Source of the DNA: Macrolepiota albuminosa
Lineage: Eukaryota; Basidiomycota; Agaricomycetes; Agaricales; Agaricaceae
Length of the DNA: 64,000 nt
Reading direction: 5' to 3'
Assembly: GCA_027475525.1 (NCBI GenBank)
Contig: JAMWFC010000090.1
Span: 2,036,847-2,100,846, forward strand
A program made the translations under genes and the position numbers. Under the pieces are notes generated by a model, which saw only the letters and a program-made list of their open reading frames with translations, was not told where the DNA came from and searched no databases. Positions 35,209 to 46,200 of the stretch are shown here, in pieces (position 1 is the first letter of the stretch; each line of letters opens with the position of its first letter).

Positions 35209-35799
35209 TTTGCAGGCATTATCTAAGGTACTCTTCATCATATCCTTTCTTAGATTTGTTTTTTTCTTCTTAATGGTTCCACCCAAGCTACCAATGCATG
35301 GGAGACAGCATACAACCATAGGCTTCTCACCATCATTATATATGCTTAGTGATTGAATGAGGAATGTGCTGTAATATTTTGGTGGAATCCTGCTCTAAGT
35401 TTATGCACTCAGTTGATAACTTCTTGGGATGCTGATAAACAATGGATCTAAGGCTCATTAGAGTTAATTGAAGTATATTAAAGGTTTTTTGACAGTGCCT
35501 CTGTAACTGTTTCAACACCAAGCATTCACAATATCCTTGTTTTTTCACATACTGTAGTTATAAAGATTTACTAGATCTAGGCTACTGTGCTTACTTGTAA
35601 TACCTTTTGTTGCCCTTGAGGTTAGCTGCAATTCTTTGCTCCTCAGGGATGTGATACTTGCATTTATGGCCCATCATCGGTATGTAGAATAGAAGTTGGA
35701 AAGTAAAGAACTAAAAACAATTTTAAAGCTTTATAATGAAATGTTTTACCTTTTCAAATTCATCTTATCAAAACCCTACTTTGCCTTATTTTCCTGTGA
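35209..35799. other. Sequence without recognisable genes
   Basis: AT-rich; no supported frame or repeat. Confidence 0.5.
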
Positions 35800-38700
35800 A
35801 ATTTGGCTGATGTCTCCAATACCACTCCAGGGTTGCAGTTTGCCCCTGACATTTTCGTTGAACACCACGTCCCTGGAAAAGAAGTATTGACCATTCATGT
35901 CATGAACACGCCATCCAATGCAATTTTCTTTGTAACCTACAAAGACCGCCTCAAAATGCCTGGTACTCTCTTTCCAATGTGTTTCCTTCAGTTAAAGAAC
36001 GAAACACTGACAACTCCATATGCGAAGATGGGAGAGATCGGGCTTGTGGCCTTCAACAATCTTGTATGGGGTGATGAAATCAGGTAGCGTGGAAGTAGAT
36101 AAGCGATTCTGTAAGTATTGCGCCGTTAAGATAGCGTCCCTTAAAAAGGAGATAGGCAGGCCAGCTTCAGCTATGAGCATTTGCGCCGTGTCCTCCAAAG
36201 TGCGAATATAACGCTCTGCCTTCCCATTTTGTTGGTGAGCATACGCCGCTGTCGACTGTACTGTGATGCCTCTGGTATCCAAATAGTTCCTCAATTGCCC
36301 CCCAATAAACTTTTTTGCCCCATCACAGTGGACGGTCAGAACCTTGTTTCCTGACTTGAGTTCCAGACGAGCTTGGAAATCCTTGAAGTGTTTATATGCA
36401 TGGTTCTTCTTCAACAATAATGCAGTACTGCCATAGTTCGAGCAATCATCAAGAATCGAGTGAAAATAAGACGAGTGTCCATTCACAAACTGAGTCAGAA
36501 AGGGACCACATGAGTCCATGTGTACAAGTTCACAAACATGAGATGCACGCCACTGAAAATTGTCATACGGTCTAGCAGGTTGTTTGCCAATAATGCATGG
36601 AATACAGTGATCATCCTGAAAAGAACCCTTAAACTCAACCCCATTTGCACAGCCTTTTGTCAAAGTGATCCGCATGGTGTCCCTAGCAGGATGTCCCAAC
36701 CTCCAATGCCAGAGAGCGGGTGTAACCGGTAACTTGGAAAAACTCAGAGGTGAGAAAGTAATCGCAGGGAAAGAAGCGGTGTCAGAGATCCCAGGAAGAA
36801 TAAAATCGCAATGAAGGAAAGATAAGCGGTTTAAAACTGTTGCCTGCAGAGACTTGCCACGTAGACGAGAAGATTCCGGAAAGTATATAGTCATCGCTTT
36901 CTTCTCAAAACACAGTTCCAAATCACGTTCAGTCATAGAACCAACAGATAAGAGGTTAATAGGGACATCCAGAGCATAAAGACAGTCTGACAAAATCAAG
37001 ACTACAGGCTTGTCATTAACAACCACACGGAAACAAACTTCACTCCAGGCAAGGGTATTCAGTTCGCCACAATTAGCAGTGCCAACCGAAACTGCGAGGT
37101 CTTCATGGTAAGTCCAAAACCAGCGTTTATCACAAATAATGTGCATTGTGCATCCCGAATCAAGAATAGAATTGAACCGTGAAGAAATTGAAGCCAGTGC
37201 GACAGAATCAGTCAAACCTACAAATGCATGGAACAGGGGTGTATCTGAATCTGTGGGCAAATCATACAGATGAAAAGCCATGTCATTGGTGTCCTCATCA
37301 AGTATGACAGGTAATACTTCAGGTAGGTTGTTACCGTCTGAAACAATGGGGACGGTAGGCACAGACTCAGCATTTAGCGAGGAGGAGATTGCACATGTGC
37401 CTGTGGGCAAGTCAAGGGATCTCAAGGACCGTCAGAGAGAGGAGTATGCTGAGGAGGAGTAGAGTCAGAATTGCCAGGGTGAGGATCAGGAGTGGCATGC
37501 GTTGCAGGGGTATGAGGAGGCATAGAGAACGATGTCTTATTGGGATGTTGAGTGGAAGACTGAAGGCGACGGCAAATGTCAACATCAGTGTCAAGAATGG
37601 TGTCGGCCAAAATGAAGAAATCGAAAGTGCCCTCAGGATTGTTTGTCCAGGAACATCGAACCTCTTCATGTAAGAAAGTGAAGGCACGATGATCTGGTAT
37701 ACCATCCATGACCTTCTGAATCCTCTCATATGGGGTAAAGTCTCACGCAGTCTAAGCTAGCTGATTGACAGCAATACGCCAAGCCTGAACATATGAAGGA
37801 ATGGTGTTAGGAGCGCAATGAAGATTGAACACGGAGTCTTTGATGCGCTGAGCTGAAGCAGCGCTACCGACGCTGAAACGCTTTCAAAAAAAGTTGAGAA
37901 GGTCCCGAGCGGTGCAAATAGGGAAATTGTGAGGGCCCTCTCGAGCCGGGGGGAGGGAATTGAAAATCTCTGTGGAAAGTTTTTCAGAAATAATATATGA
38001 GCAAATGTTATTGTTTTTGTTTTTCCAGAAGATTTCATATGCCCGGAAATCATCCTGAGTAAGATGAGGAGGAGGAGGTGGGGCAACGACGACTTTGCAA
38101 GTGGGATCATAAGGAGAACTCAGGGAAGGAATAGGACAAATGTGCCCATTTAAACCCATATGATCGATAAGAGCCATCACGGAGTTTATCCATAAACTCC
38201 AATCCGCAGAAGAATTGAATCAAGGTATGGTGGAAAGTGGGGGAAGCTTAGAGTCCGAAACATGCTCAGTGGAAGAGGAAGAAGAAGGTTGTGGAGAGAC
38301 AGGAAAAGAGTGAGGCGGAGCGACAGCTGGTGGAGACGAAAAAGGAAAAGAATGTGGAAAAAAAGGAAGTGGAGGATAATAACAAGGATAAGGGTACCAG
38401 GAATAAGGAAAAGCAAAAGAAGGTGAATGAGGACCACCCACAGGAGCTGGTGGGGAAGAAGTGGGAGTAGAAAGGACAGGAAGAAAAATGGAAGGAGGAC
38501 GAGACAAAAGAACAGAACGCAAAGGGACAGGGAAAGGCGGTGTAAACCAAGGAACGTCCACAGGAGATTGAAAGGGGAAAGAAGGATTTGGAAGAGAAGA
38601 AGAAGAATTCGGAGCAGGGCAGACAAAGGACGAAGCAAATGCTGATGGCTCGGAAAAGAAGCAGATGGAAAGTTGTGAAATTGTGAATTACTAGGACGAA

Positions 38701-38979
38701 CAGGTATGGGGACATGTATGTAGTAGAGGAAGGAGGAACAAAGGAATGAGCAAGCGAGGAAGGTATATGCGGCCAATTGTGGTGTGCGCGTTTGAAAGGA
38801 TGAGGAGGAGGATTGGAAAAAACCGTAGTAGAAGAAGAGGATGATAAATGTGGTGGTAAATCCCGAGAAAAGGACTCAGATTGAGGTGGTATACCCATTG
38901 AAGAAGGCTACCGCGACAGATCCTCCGGCGCAGGAGCAGGATGACCTGACTGGGCATGCTGGGTGAAAGGGTCGGACAT
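35800..38979 (-). pseudogene. 3'-truncated Copia gag-protease-integrase (minus strand)
   Basis: The longest frame (37425-35992) holds the protease site ILDSGCTMHIICD, the pre-integrase zinc motif (LWHWRLGHPARD, HCIPCIIGKQ) and the integrase core (HVCELVHMDSCGPF, VHCDGAKKF, AYAHQQNGKAERYIR). A TAA ends it, but the same frame goes on as an FVGYKEN...FFSRDVVFNE segment to about 35800. Upstream, gag is broken into frames at 37412-38180 and a Pro/Ser-rich start at 38979 with an early TAG. RT and 3' LTR are missing. LTR similarity makes it the same family as the Copia at 26.2 kb. Confidence 0.9.
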
Positions 38980-39118
38980 ACTGACAACCCACAAAAATAC
39001 AAGTGGTGACTCGACAAACAAAAATGACGAGGACCGAAAAACACAAGTGCAGGAACACCAAGGCGAAGAAACTATGGTGTGTGGCAGGAACTCGGAGTAC
39101 TGGCAACCCTATAGAAGG

Positions 39119-39130
39119 AAGCCCATAACC
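39119..39130 (-). other. Primer binding site of the minus-strand Copia
   Basis: On the minus strand GGTTATGGGCTT follows the LTR end (tctgata) directly, again like the initiator tRNA-Met anticodon arm. Confidence 0.5.
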
Positions 39131-39202
39131 TATCAGACCAGACTCGAGAACCCACGGTGTGACTACGAGATAGTCAAGAGAATCCTCAGTGTAGTGTCGA
39201 TA
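39131..39202 (-). repeat. 5' LTR, inner piece, minus-strand Copia
   Basis: Matches the last 70-80 bases of the LTR at 28331-28619. The rest of this LTR lies at 42443-42544, beyond the Helitron. Confidence 0.85.
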
Positions 39203-42200
39203 TTCCCGCTACTTTAGTAGAGGGTTTATGGTGTGCAAACGACATCTGCGGTCTTATCATTAATCACGTGAATTTGTCTTACTTATTTGTTTCGCCTTCT
39301 TTTCTTTTTTTTCATTCACGTGGCTCGGTACATACAAGTAGGGTGCCCTGTGGTCAGCGCTCTTTCAGTATTTTCTCTATCCAGAATTGTGTTGGACTCT
39401 TATCCTTTGTTTTTTTGTCTAATATATAAATGTTTTCGGTATGTTAGGTTTTTTATTAGACATTAGGTAATAACTGACACACCTTTCTCTGTGTTGTAAC
39501 TTATTAGACCTCATTTTTTTTCCATGCTAGCCTTCTGCAAGATGCTTTTTCACATCCTTTTCTTTTCTTCCGTTCTCACCCATTGTTTATTCTCTACCTT
39601 TTCTCCTTCCACCGTGTTCGGCTAGCAATAAGTGTCTTGTTGGACTCTTCTAGGGTTCCAGTTGTTTTCGATCCTTCTGTTTGCCAGAGTCTTCTTCCTT
39701 CGGCCATCTTGGATTCTTTGGATTTGTTTTCGTTGGAGTCTCTGCAGCCAGTCATCCTCGTCACCTCTTTTCATTCTTGAACCTCATTCTCTTGTGTGTT
39801 GACTTTCACCATTTGCCCTTCTGGTTCTGTCGTGACCCTTGATCTGGATTAGTTTGCCCAATACCGTGAACATTGTACATATATCTGTTGGCGAAATTCC
39901 TGTCTCTCACCAGAACGTATTGTTCGTTGATCCTCCTTGTTGTGAATCTGCCAATAGTTTGTTTCTTTTTCTCTTTACAGCCTTTGTTTACATGTTTCCA
40001 GGTTCAATCCCATCTGATTTGTCTTTGGTGTCCAGTCTTGTTTCAGGAAGCATATCTTCCGAAACAGTTCTTCCTCCGATTGAAGCTTTTGTCAATAGAA
40101 CAATGAATAACATCTTTTCTGCCAAATACGGGAAATCTTTTGCTTTGTCACCATTTTATTTTGATGCATTGCATGAAGCACTTTGTGCTCATGGTTTATC
40201 AAGACAACGGACCGTTGTTGATAATCAGAACCTATTATTAATACATCATTTATTAAATGGACTGTGTGCAGTGTCTTTTGGTTCTGAATGTTCACAGTAT
40301 TCATCCTCATTAAGTCCACATTGTCTGAAAAAAGCCTTGTTTGAGTCATTACTTACACATGCTCGTGATCCAACAACACCTGTTATTAAGATTCATTCAA
40401 TATGTAAGGGTTTGGGCCTTGAACATCTTTTGCACAGCCATAATTTGCTTGTAAATTTCTTGTTGGAAGTGTCGCTTTCCAAAAACAGACGTTTGCCTTG
40501 TTTTTTAACAACTGCATGGTGTTTTTCTCGATTTGACACACTTTGGATTGCAGCTGCACATGGCATTTCCATTGCTGGTGAAAGCAAGTATATTCTCAAC
40601 CTTGTTACAGAACATACTTTTGGAGGCCTTTGTGTATATTCTCAAAAAAATACGGCATGTCTTGAATTGTGTACTGATGTGTCATCAGATTCAAATGTCT
40701 CTTTGCCTGATGACATCCAAATTTATCTTGCTCGTAAATTTGGTCCTTCTTTAACACACCATTCGCTGTGTCTATTTTTGTCCATCCTTGGGGTATCCTA
40801 TAATCCCATTGATTCTGTTTTTCTACTGCGTAAATGTTTAGAACAACACTTTCCTTTGCAGAAACCCGTTGAAGATGAATCCACAATTTTGAATGTGTTG
40901 GGCTCATCTATTGCTTGTGATAAATGGCCTCAAATAGTCTCTCAGTCTTGCAAAGATTTCTTGGTAACTTCTTTTAAAAAAGCGACATCCAGTGAGGCTC
41001 TTCGATGCATGACTTGCGCTGCTTGTGCTCAATATGTCCCAATGCATGAAACAGCTGTTGTTCCGTGTGACTCGTTGGACTTATATCCTCTTTGATTTCG
41101 TCATTCTCCCTCATCGTTGTCAGTCAATTTGCAACCCAACTGTTCATGGTTGTCTGATTCCCTGCCTTTTGTTGATGAAATGTCCAATGTTGTTCTTGGA
41201 AATAAACAATTTATTATAAATGATTACAGATATTGTTATTCGTCATTTTCTCTGCCTACACAGAAAGTTTTTAAAGATGTTGTGCTACATCCTGAAGGAA
41301 TCATTGAAGGGAATGATCAAACACTGAGTTTGCGCTTATGCATGACGTGTTTAAAATCAGTTCAGAAAACCCATACACCTAAGTTGGCACTGGCTAATAA
41401 TTTGTACTTGGGTAAAATTCCTGATGTTTTGAAGGACTTAACTCACATTGAAGAAACAATTATCAGTTTGAACAGAGCAAAAGTATGGATTGTGCAATTA
41501 CAAGAAAATGATGTGTCCAGTAATGTTCCTGGTAAACAAAGTGGTATTAGAGGTCATTCTATTGTGTTTCCACAAGATCCAGGGGTTGTTGCTGCAATTT
41601 TGCCACCTATGATTGAAGAGATAATTACTCCAATTTGTGTTATATTTATTGGCCACCAAAAGCCTTCTGTGGAATGGTTGAAAAAACATGCATCCCCTTT
41701 GATTGTTAGAGGAGAGAGAATCCGTGCTGCATTGAAATGGTTAAAAGCAAACAATCCCTTGTACAAGTCCATTTCAATTGATGATAGTCGAATTGACAAT
41801 TTAAACAATACAGATTTTTTGCCATTTCATGTTGAACACATTGACTCATCAGAAAGCCAACAATTTCTCCAATCTCGTTATGACAACGCTGTCCATAATG
41901 ATGTTCCAGCAGAAACAACATGTTTTGGTGTTCCATTTCATTCTGTTGTTGTTACCAATGTTGATTGCAATGCTTCCAGTAGTGAGCTCTGAGCTGCAGC
42001 TATCCAACATATTATGCAAAAACATGGAGCATTCCTTTTGTATCCACATCATGCCAATCCAGCAAAAGACATCTGTAATCCCCAACTTTTCCCTATCCCA
42101 CCCTTTTCCCTTTTGGAATTGGTGGACTACAAGGCCCAGAGAGAGAAATCCCAATTTCTCTCAAAGCTCATGTCAAGTACTTGCTGCAACTCCGGGATAG

Positions 42201-42442
42201 GCAATTTCAGTTCCATCATTCATTTATGTTCACTGCCTTCAATATCATACAACATTGTACAATACCAAACAGTAGAGATGAATTGTCCGAGAACGCAACG
42301 TTATTATTTGGCAATTGGAAAGCGTTAATGATTAAAAATGGGCAAACAACTTTGTTTACTAAACAAGTCTCCTTTTGCGATACCGGAAGCGCGATCTAGA
42401 AAGTAGCGGGCGTTGCGCCCACAGGGCGCCCTTAGAACATTA
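39203..42442 (+). mobile_element. Truncated Helitron-like element inside a Copia LTR
   Basis: Defined by comparison with an uninterrupted LTR: it splits ...gtgtcgatatgacagag... with no target duplication (edges uncertain by about 2 bases because ta is shared). The left end carries cccgctacttt (39205-39215); its exact inverted copy aaagtagcggg is at 42400-42410, and is followed by a short hairpin, gcgccc-aca-gggcgc (42415-42429), about 12 bases before the right end. An inverted repeat that is subterminal at one end plus a 3' hairpin is the layout of Helitron2/Helentron-type elements rather than classic TC...CTRR Helitrons. The coding content supports Helitron. Confidence 0.75.
39839..42399 (+). 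pseudogene. Truncated Helitron replicase-helicase, N-terminal part
   Basis: One frame runs 39839-41992 broken by TGA at 41093, ends at a second TGA (41990), continues in frame to about 42095 (IQHIMQKHGAFLLYPHH) and then shifts. An early Cys-rich portion (MTCAACAQYVP; RLCMTCLKS) leads into a block NRAKVWIVQLQ, GHSIVFPQDPG, KHASPLIVRGERIRAALKWL that I associate with the DUF6570 region of fungal Helitron proteins. After the shift, HHSFMFTAFNIIQ matches the start of the Helitron_like_N domain. The Rep HUH motifs and the helicase are absent, so this copy needs proteins in trans. The true start is unclear; an intron acceptor-like site at 39980 may matter. Confidence 0.65.
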
Positions 42443-42544
42443 TGACAGAGAACAACTGAGGATGATGTGTCGCCTGAGCGTGTCTCCAACACTGATCATG
42501 TGACCACGTAGCACACTGACTCAAACAGGATAATATCCGTAACA
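42443..42544 (-). repeat. 5' LTR, outer piece, minus-strand Copia
   Basis: On the minus strand it begins TGTTACGGATATTATCC at 42544 and matches the first 100 bases of the LTR at 28331. Confidence 0.85.
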
Positions 42545-42831
42545 ACGTCGAAGGCCCATTTCTACAATCAAAAGAATGGGCCTAAAATTAAAGCCCATCA
42601 AGAAGCATGAAGTGTCGTGTCTGAGATGACGACGAAAGAGGAACATATTCCGTAAATTGTCGTATGGCGGCGAGCGCATCTAGCCTCAACACTTCTTTGT
42701 ATTCTATCAATTGTCCTTGGCCTCGTTGTAATCCTTGGCCATGCACACAACCACACAATGGGAAACCACTGGCCATATCACAATGGCATGCAAACAATCA
42801 AGTGTCTGGCCACCGTCATTATCATCACCCG

Positions 42832-42838
42832 TATATAA
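42832..42838 (+). promoter_or_regulatory. TATA box before the HMG-like gene
   Basis: tatataa, 74 bases before the ATG at 42906 and followed by a CT-rich stretch, a usual place in fungi. Nothing else is seen in 42545-42905. Confidence 0.4.
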
Positions 42839-42905
42839 CACGAGTGCCCTCTCTTCTAACCCATAGCGCATTGCACCAACACCCATTCATCCAATCAACA
42901 AAATC

Positions 42906-43266
42906 ATGTCAAGCAGAAACTGCATAACTCTCCCCTCAAACGCATTCACCCTCTATTTTGCATACAAGCTCCCTACTCTCCCTTCTCCTCCCCCTGGCAC
43001 AATGCGTGCACCGGCAGACACTCTGCAGATCATACGCACCATGTGGCTAAACGAGTCGTCCCACGTCCGCGCACGGTTTGAACAGCAGGCATCGATACAG
43101 AATGATCGGAGATACATCCCTTCAGAGGTAATATGCCCCTCTTCCAATATGTTATCTTATGCTGACGAGAAACTAATCGAAGAATGGATATTCAGGAAAC
43201 CTTAGTAGGCAGGAAACCGATAATCCTCCGTCGTATCAGCATGATATTCACCGTCGTATTCAGTAA
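42906..43266 (+). CDS. Small HMG-box-like protein
   Basis: Possible DNA-binding HMG-box protein. Residues from TLPSNAFTLYFAYKLP through IIRTMWLNESSHVRARFEQQ follow the HMG-box pattern (PxNAFxLY in helix 1, then I-x-x-MW-x-x-E, then the F/Y-E helix). Two models fit: unspliced 42906-43205 (99 aa), or exons 42906-43127 and 43213-43266 (91 aa, ending HDIHRRIQ). I prefer the spliced one because the donor (gag|gtaata) and acceptor (ggcag) are good. The box starts almost at the N terminus and lacks much flanking sequence, so it may be a degenerate or minimal member. Relation to mating-type HMG genes cannot be shown. Confidence 0.45.
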
Positions 43267-46200
43267 TGCGCTGAGTATGAGACCCCTTATTACCGAGAGA
43301 GAAGTGTTAACTCACGTATCGCAGGATTTATGATAGTAAAATCATACCTAGATAGTTTGCAGAATCTAACTGAAGTTGCATTCGTATTCCCTATTCAGAG
43401 ACTAAAACCTCCAAGCCCGTGTATAGACTCCCATTGTGACCAAATCAATTCATAGTTTTGTTCGGTGTTACGGATCCGGAGAAAGAAAGGAGCTAAGACC
43501 AAGAATGAGCTCTTACTTGGAGCTCGAAGGCTGAAGCCTCAAGGCGTTCTAGTAGTATTCTAGCTCTTGTTTCCGTTGTCCAGTCTCAAGCTCAAGAATA
43601 AAGGAAACAAGGCTAACAAAAAGGGTATAACAAATCTATCCGTGCAGCGATTGTGATTTAGCTTGTTCCAGAGATGCAGGAATCCTTGGATTTAAATTTT
43701 CAATCCAGAAGAGTTTAGATATGGGGAGTGGTTTAGTGTCATCATTTGACTGAGGGTACCTTCAAAATCCTCTGGTCCCTAAGTAGCCATGCGGAGCACT
43801 TATCCTGCTATACCTACCACCATACTCGGCTCTGTGTTAGGGCATTTCTTTTCTCGCGTCTATTCCGCTTAAAGTCATAGATCAAACAAGGCCTAGATAC
43901 CTTTAACAGGCTTTCGAAATTTGGGTCTTGGTGGGACCAAGGATCAACTGGTCTAGAAGTCGCTGGCTTCTCGGATCCTAGATCTATGTGACACCACATG
44001 CTCAGCCTAGCTCGGTGTTCCTGTGAATATGCACTATGATTATACCTTGTTGCTGGATAGATCATTATACGTGAAGAAGCCACTGAACAAAAGTGTTCTC
44101 CAGTAAATGAAGTGGACCGCCATTTAGAATGTTACTAGCTGACTCCAGACCGTTTCGTGAACAATATTACACAAACTTTCTTACGGGACGGGTTGAACCA
44201 GAGGTAGAAGAATAAAGCTAGCAATCCTCAGAAGTTGATCCGATTCCGCTGTACTGCACAACAGTAATGAACCACAATGGGGTATCAGAGACAACCTGGT
44301 CTTCCCTCCCTTGAATAACTTCCTCATCTAGTGACTTCAGCTTGCGATCTGCTCTGCACAATACAGATGTGCACGTCCACGCTAGAACATGAGACGCATA
44401 CTTACTTGCATGATGTGTCTGGTGAAAGTCTCAACAACCACCACTATGCCGGGTTATACGCATATTCCTCTATCCCTTCCGCCAGTTGAAAAGCAATGGG
44501 ACCTTTGCTGGTACTGTGAGGATGTGAGTCAAGACTTCGACCTTCTGCCAATTTAACGACGCCAGAGCGAGAGTGAGAAATTTTCTTCAAGCTGTCGGTC
44601 ACGCTGCGATAAATCATTTTCAACGTTGTTGGGACCGCACAAAGGCTGAAAAACTAATCGAGTGTTAGTAATAAGTATACAACAGAGATTTGGCGAGAAA
44701 TGAAACGTCGATGGCATGGGCGACGACATTAAAGCGATGCAATATCAAAAACATTGAGGCAGTGACAGAAACACGAGGACGCTTCTGTCGATAGAATTTG
44801 TGTTTGCTCCAGTTGTAACGCATACCTTCCAGCTCACAATGAAAAGTCCGTCAGCGTGGCGAGAATAGAACATAGCGAGGCAACTCGTGTGAACCCGCAG
44901 CCCCCAATTTCGGGGAAGAGCGGATGACGATCTTCCATCATTTGACGCCACAATAAACTCTTCGGACGACACATATCAGAGACGAATCTATCCAGAAAGT
45001 TCTGTCCGCTTGCCTAAAATATCTGTCGGGCGATCGTACTTGAAGCCTGTTACGCCTTTCGTTCAAGTTCGGATTAACATACTCGAATGACAGTCGTCTG
45101 TCGACGTGTCAGATATATTGGAAGAAAGCGGTGCTGACATGAACATGACATGGCTTGATCTGTTATTTGAATGGTCTGCGTAATTCGGGTGGGCCATAAT
45201 GAAGACGCTTGTGCCGGTGTTGCCGAGCCTTGAGAGGGATCATCGTGTGTAGAAGGACATAGCAGGCGAAAATAAGACGTTGAAGAAGGGAAGAGCGTGC
45301 GGCGTCAATGCAGGCAAGTGAGATAATTCTATAAGCATTGGAGAAAAAGAAAGAAAAAACAAGACGTACCCGTAGAACAGACTTCATGCTCAAGTAATTT
45401 CACCTGGAAAAGTCCTCGACGCGTTTGGTCGCAGGCCCTGGAGCCACTATTGAGGATCGGGTGAGGGATTCTTCGGACGCCCCATGTCACGTGAAATCTA
45501 TAATAGTCCAGTGCAAGCCCGAGGTTATAAAAGTCCATGGACATACGACCAGGGTATATCATCTGTTTTCGCGAGGTTCCTGGGCCGAGCAAGATTGCGA
45601 TGAATGCTAGATTTCGTATGTATGTAAGATTAGGGGCATTGGAGACATTGGGTAGTTATGAGATAAAAATTCGTGAGAAGTCTCGTAGAGCATTAGGATC
45701 AGAAAGCGAGGCTGAGGAATAGACGTCACAATAGAAAAGAGAGTCAGTCGCCTCTGCACATGACTGGTCGCACTCTCATTACAGTCATTCTACCTTGGTA
45801 GATTGGTAGATCTAAGTTAAGGTATGGAAGCCTCTATATGTTCCCATGTTGAAAGCTGCCGAAGAATCGATATGGAGATCGGAGGGCGTACAAAGTAACT
45901 CGAGTAACTCCGATAGCGTGGATCGAGTTGTGTGGTCTTGTTTACAAAGTTCATCCATCCTAAACTTCAAATAAATCTTCTTTCACAACGAAAAACCCAT
46001 TCTGTGAAATCCTGGTGAGGATGAACTCAGTAGGACTTAAACTTATCAGTTTTTGGGATCGGTCACTCAGTGTCAGCTATATCGCAGGGACAAGCACTTG
46101 CAACTTTGTTCATTCACTTGTGGACCTTGGATACGTAGTAAATAATATGGCGTTAAATAGATCAGCTATTTTGCCTTCGCGATCTCCTCAAAAAGTGTGT

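Noticed and set aside
38186..38898. Long hydrophobic or Pro/Ser-rich minus-strand frames
   Set aside because: They are alternative frames of the low-complexity Copia gag start, not membrane proteins.
43466..43632. Possible 167-base solo LTR (TGTTAC...TATAACA)
   Set aside because: Flanking five bases do not match and no second copy was found.
45163..45592. Two-exon minus-strand gene near a TATA-like motif
   Set aside because: The best splice choice leads to an early stop, and the alternative needs a non-standard donor.
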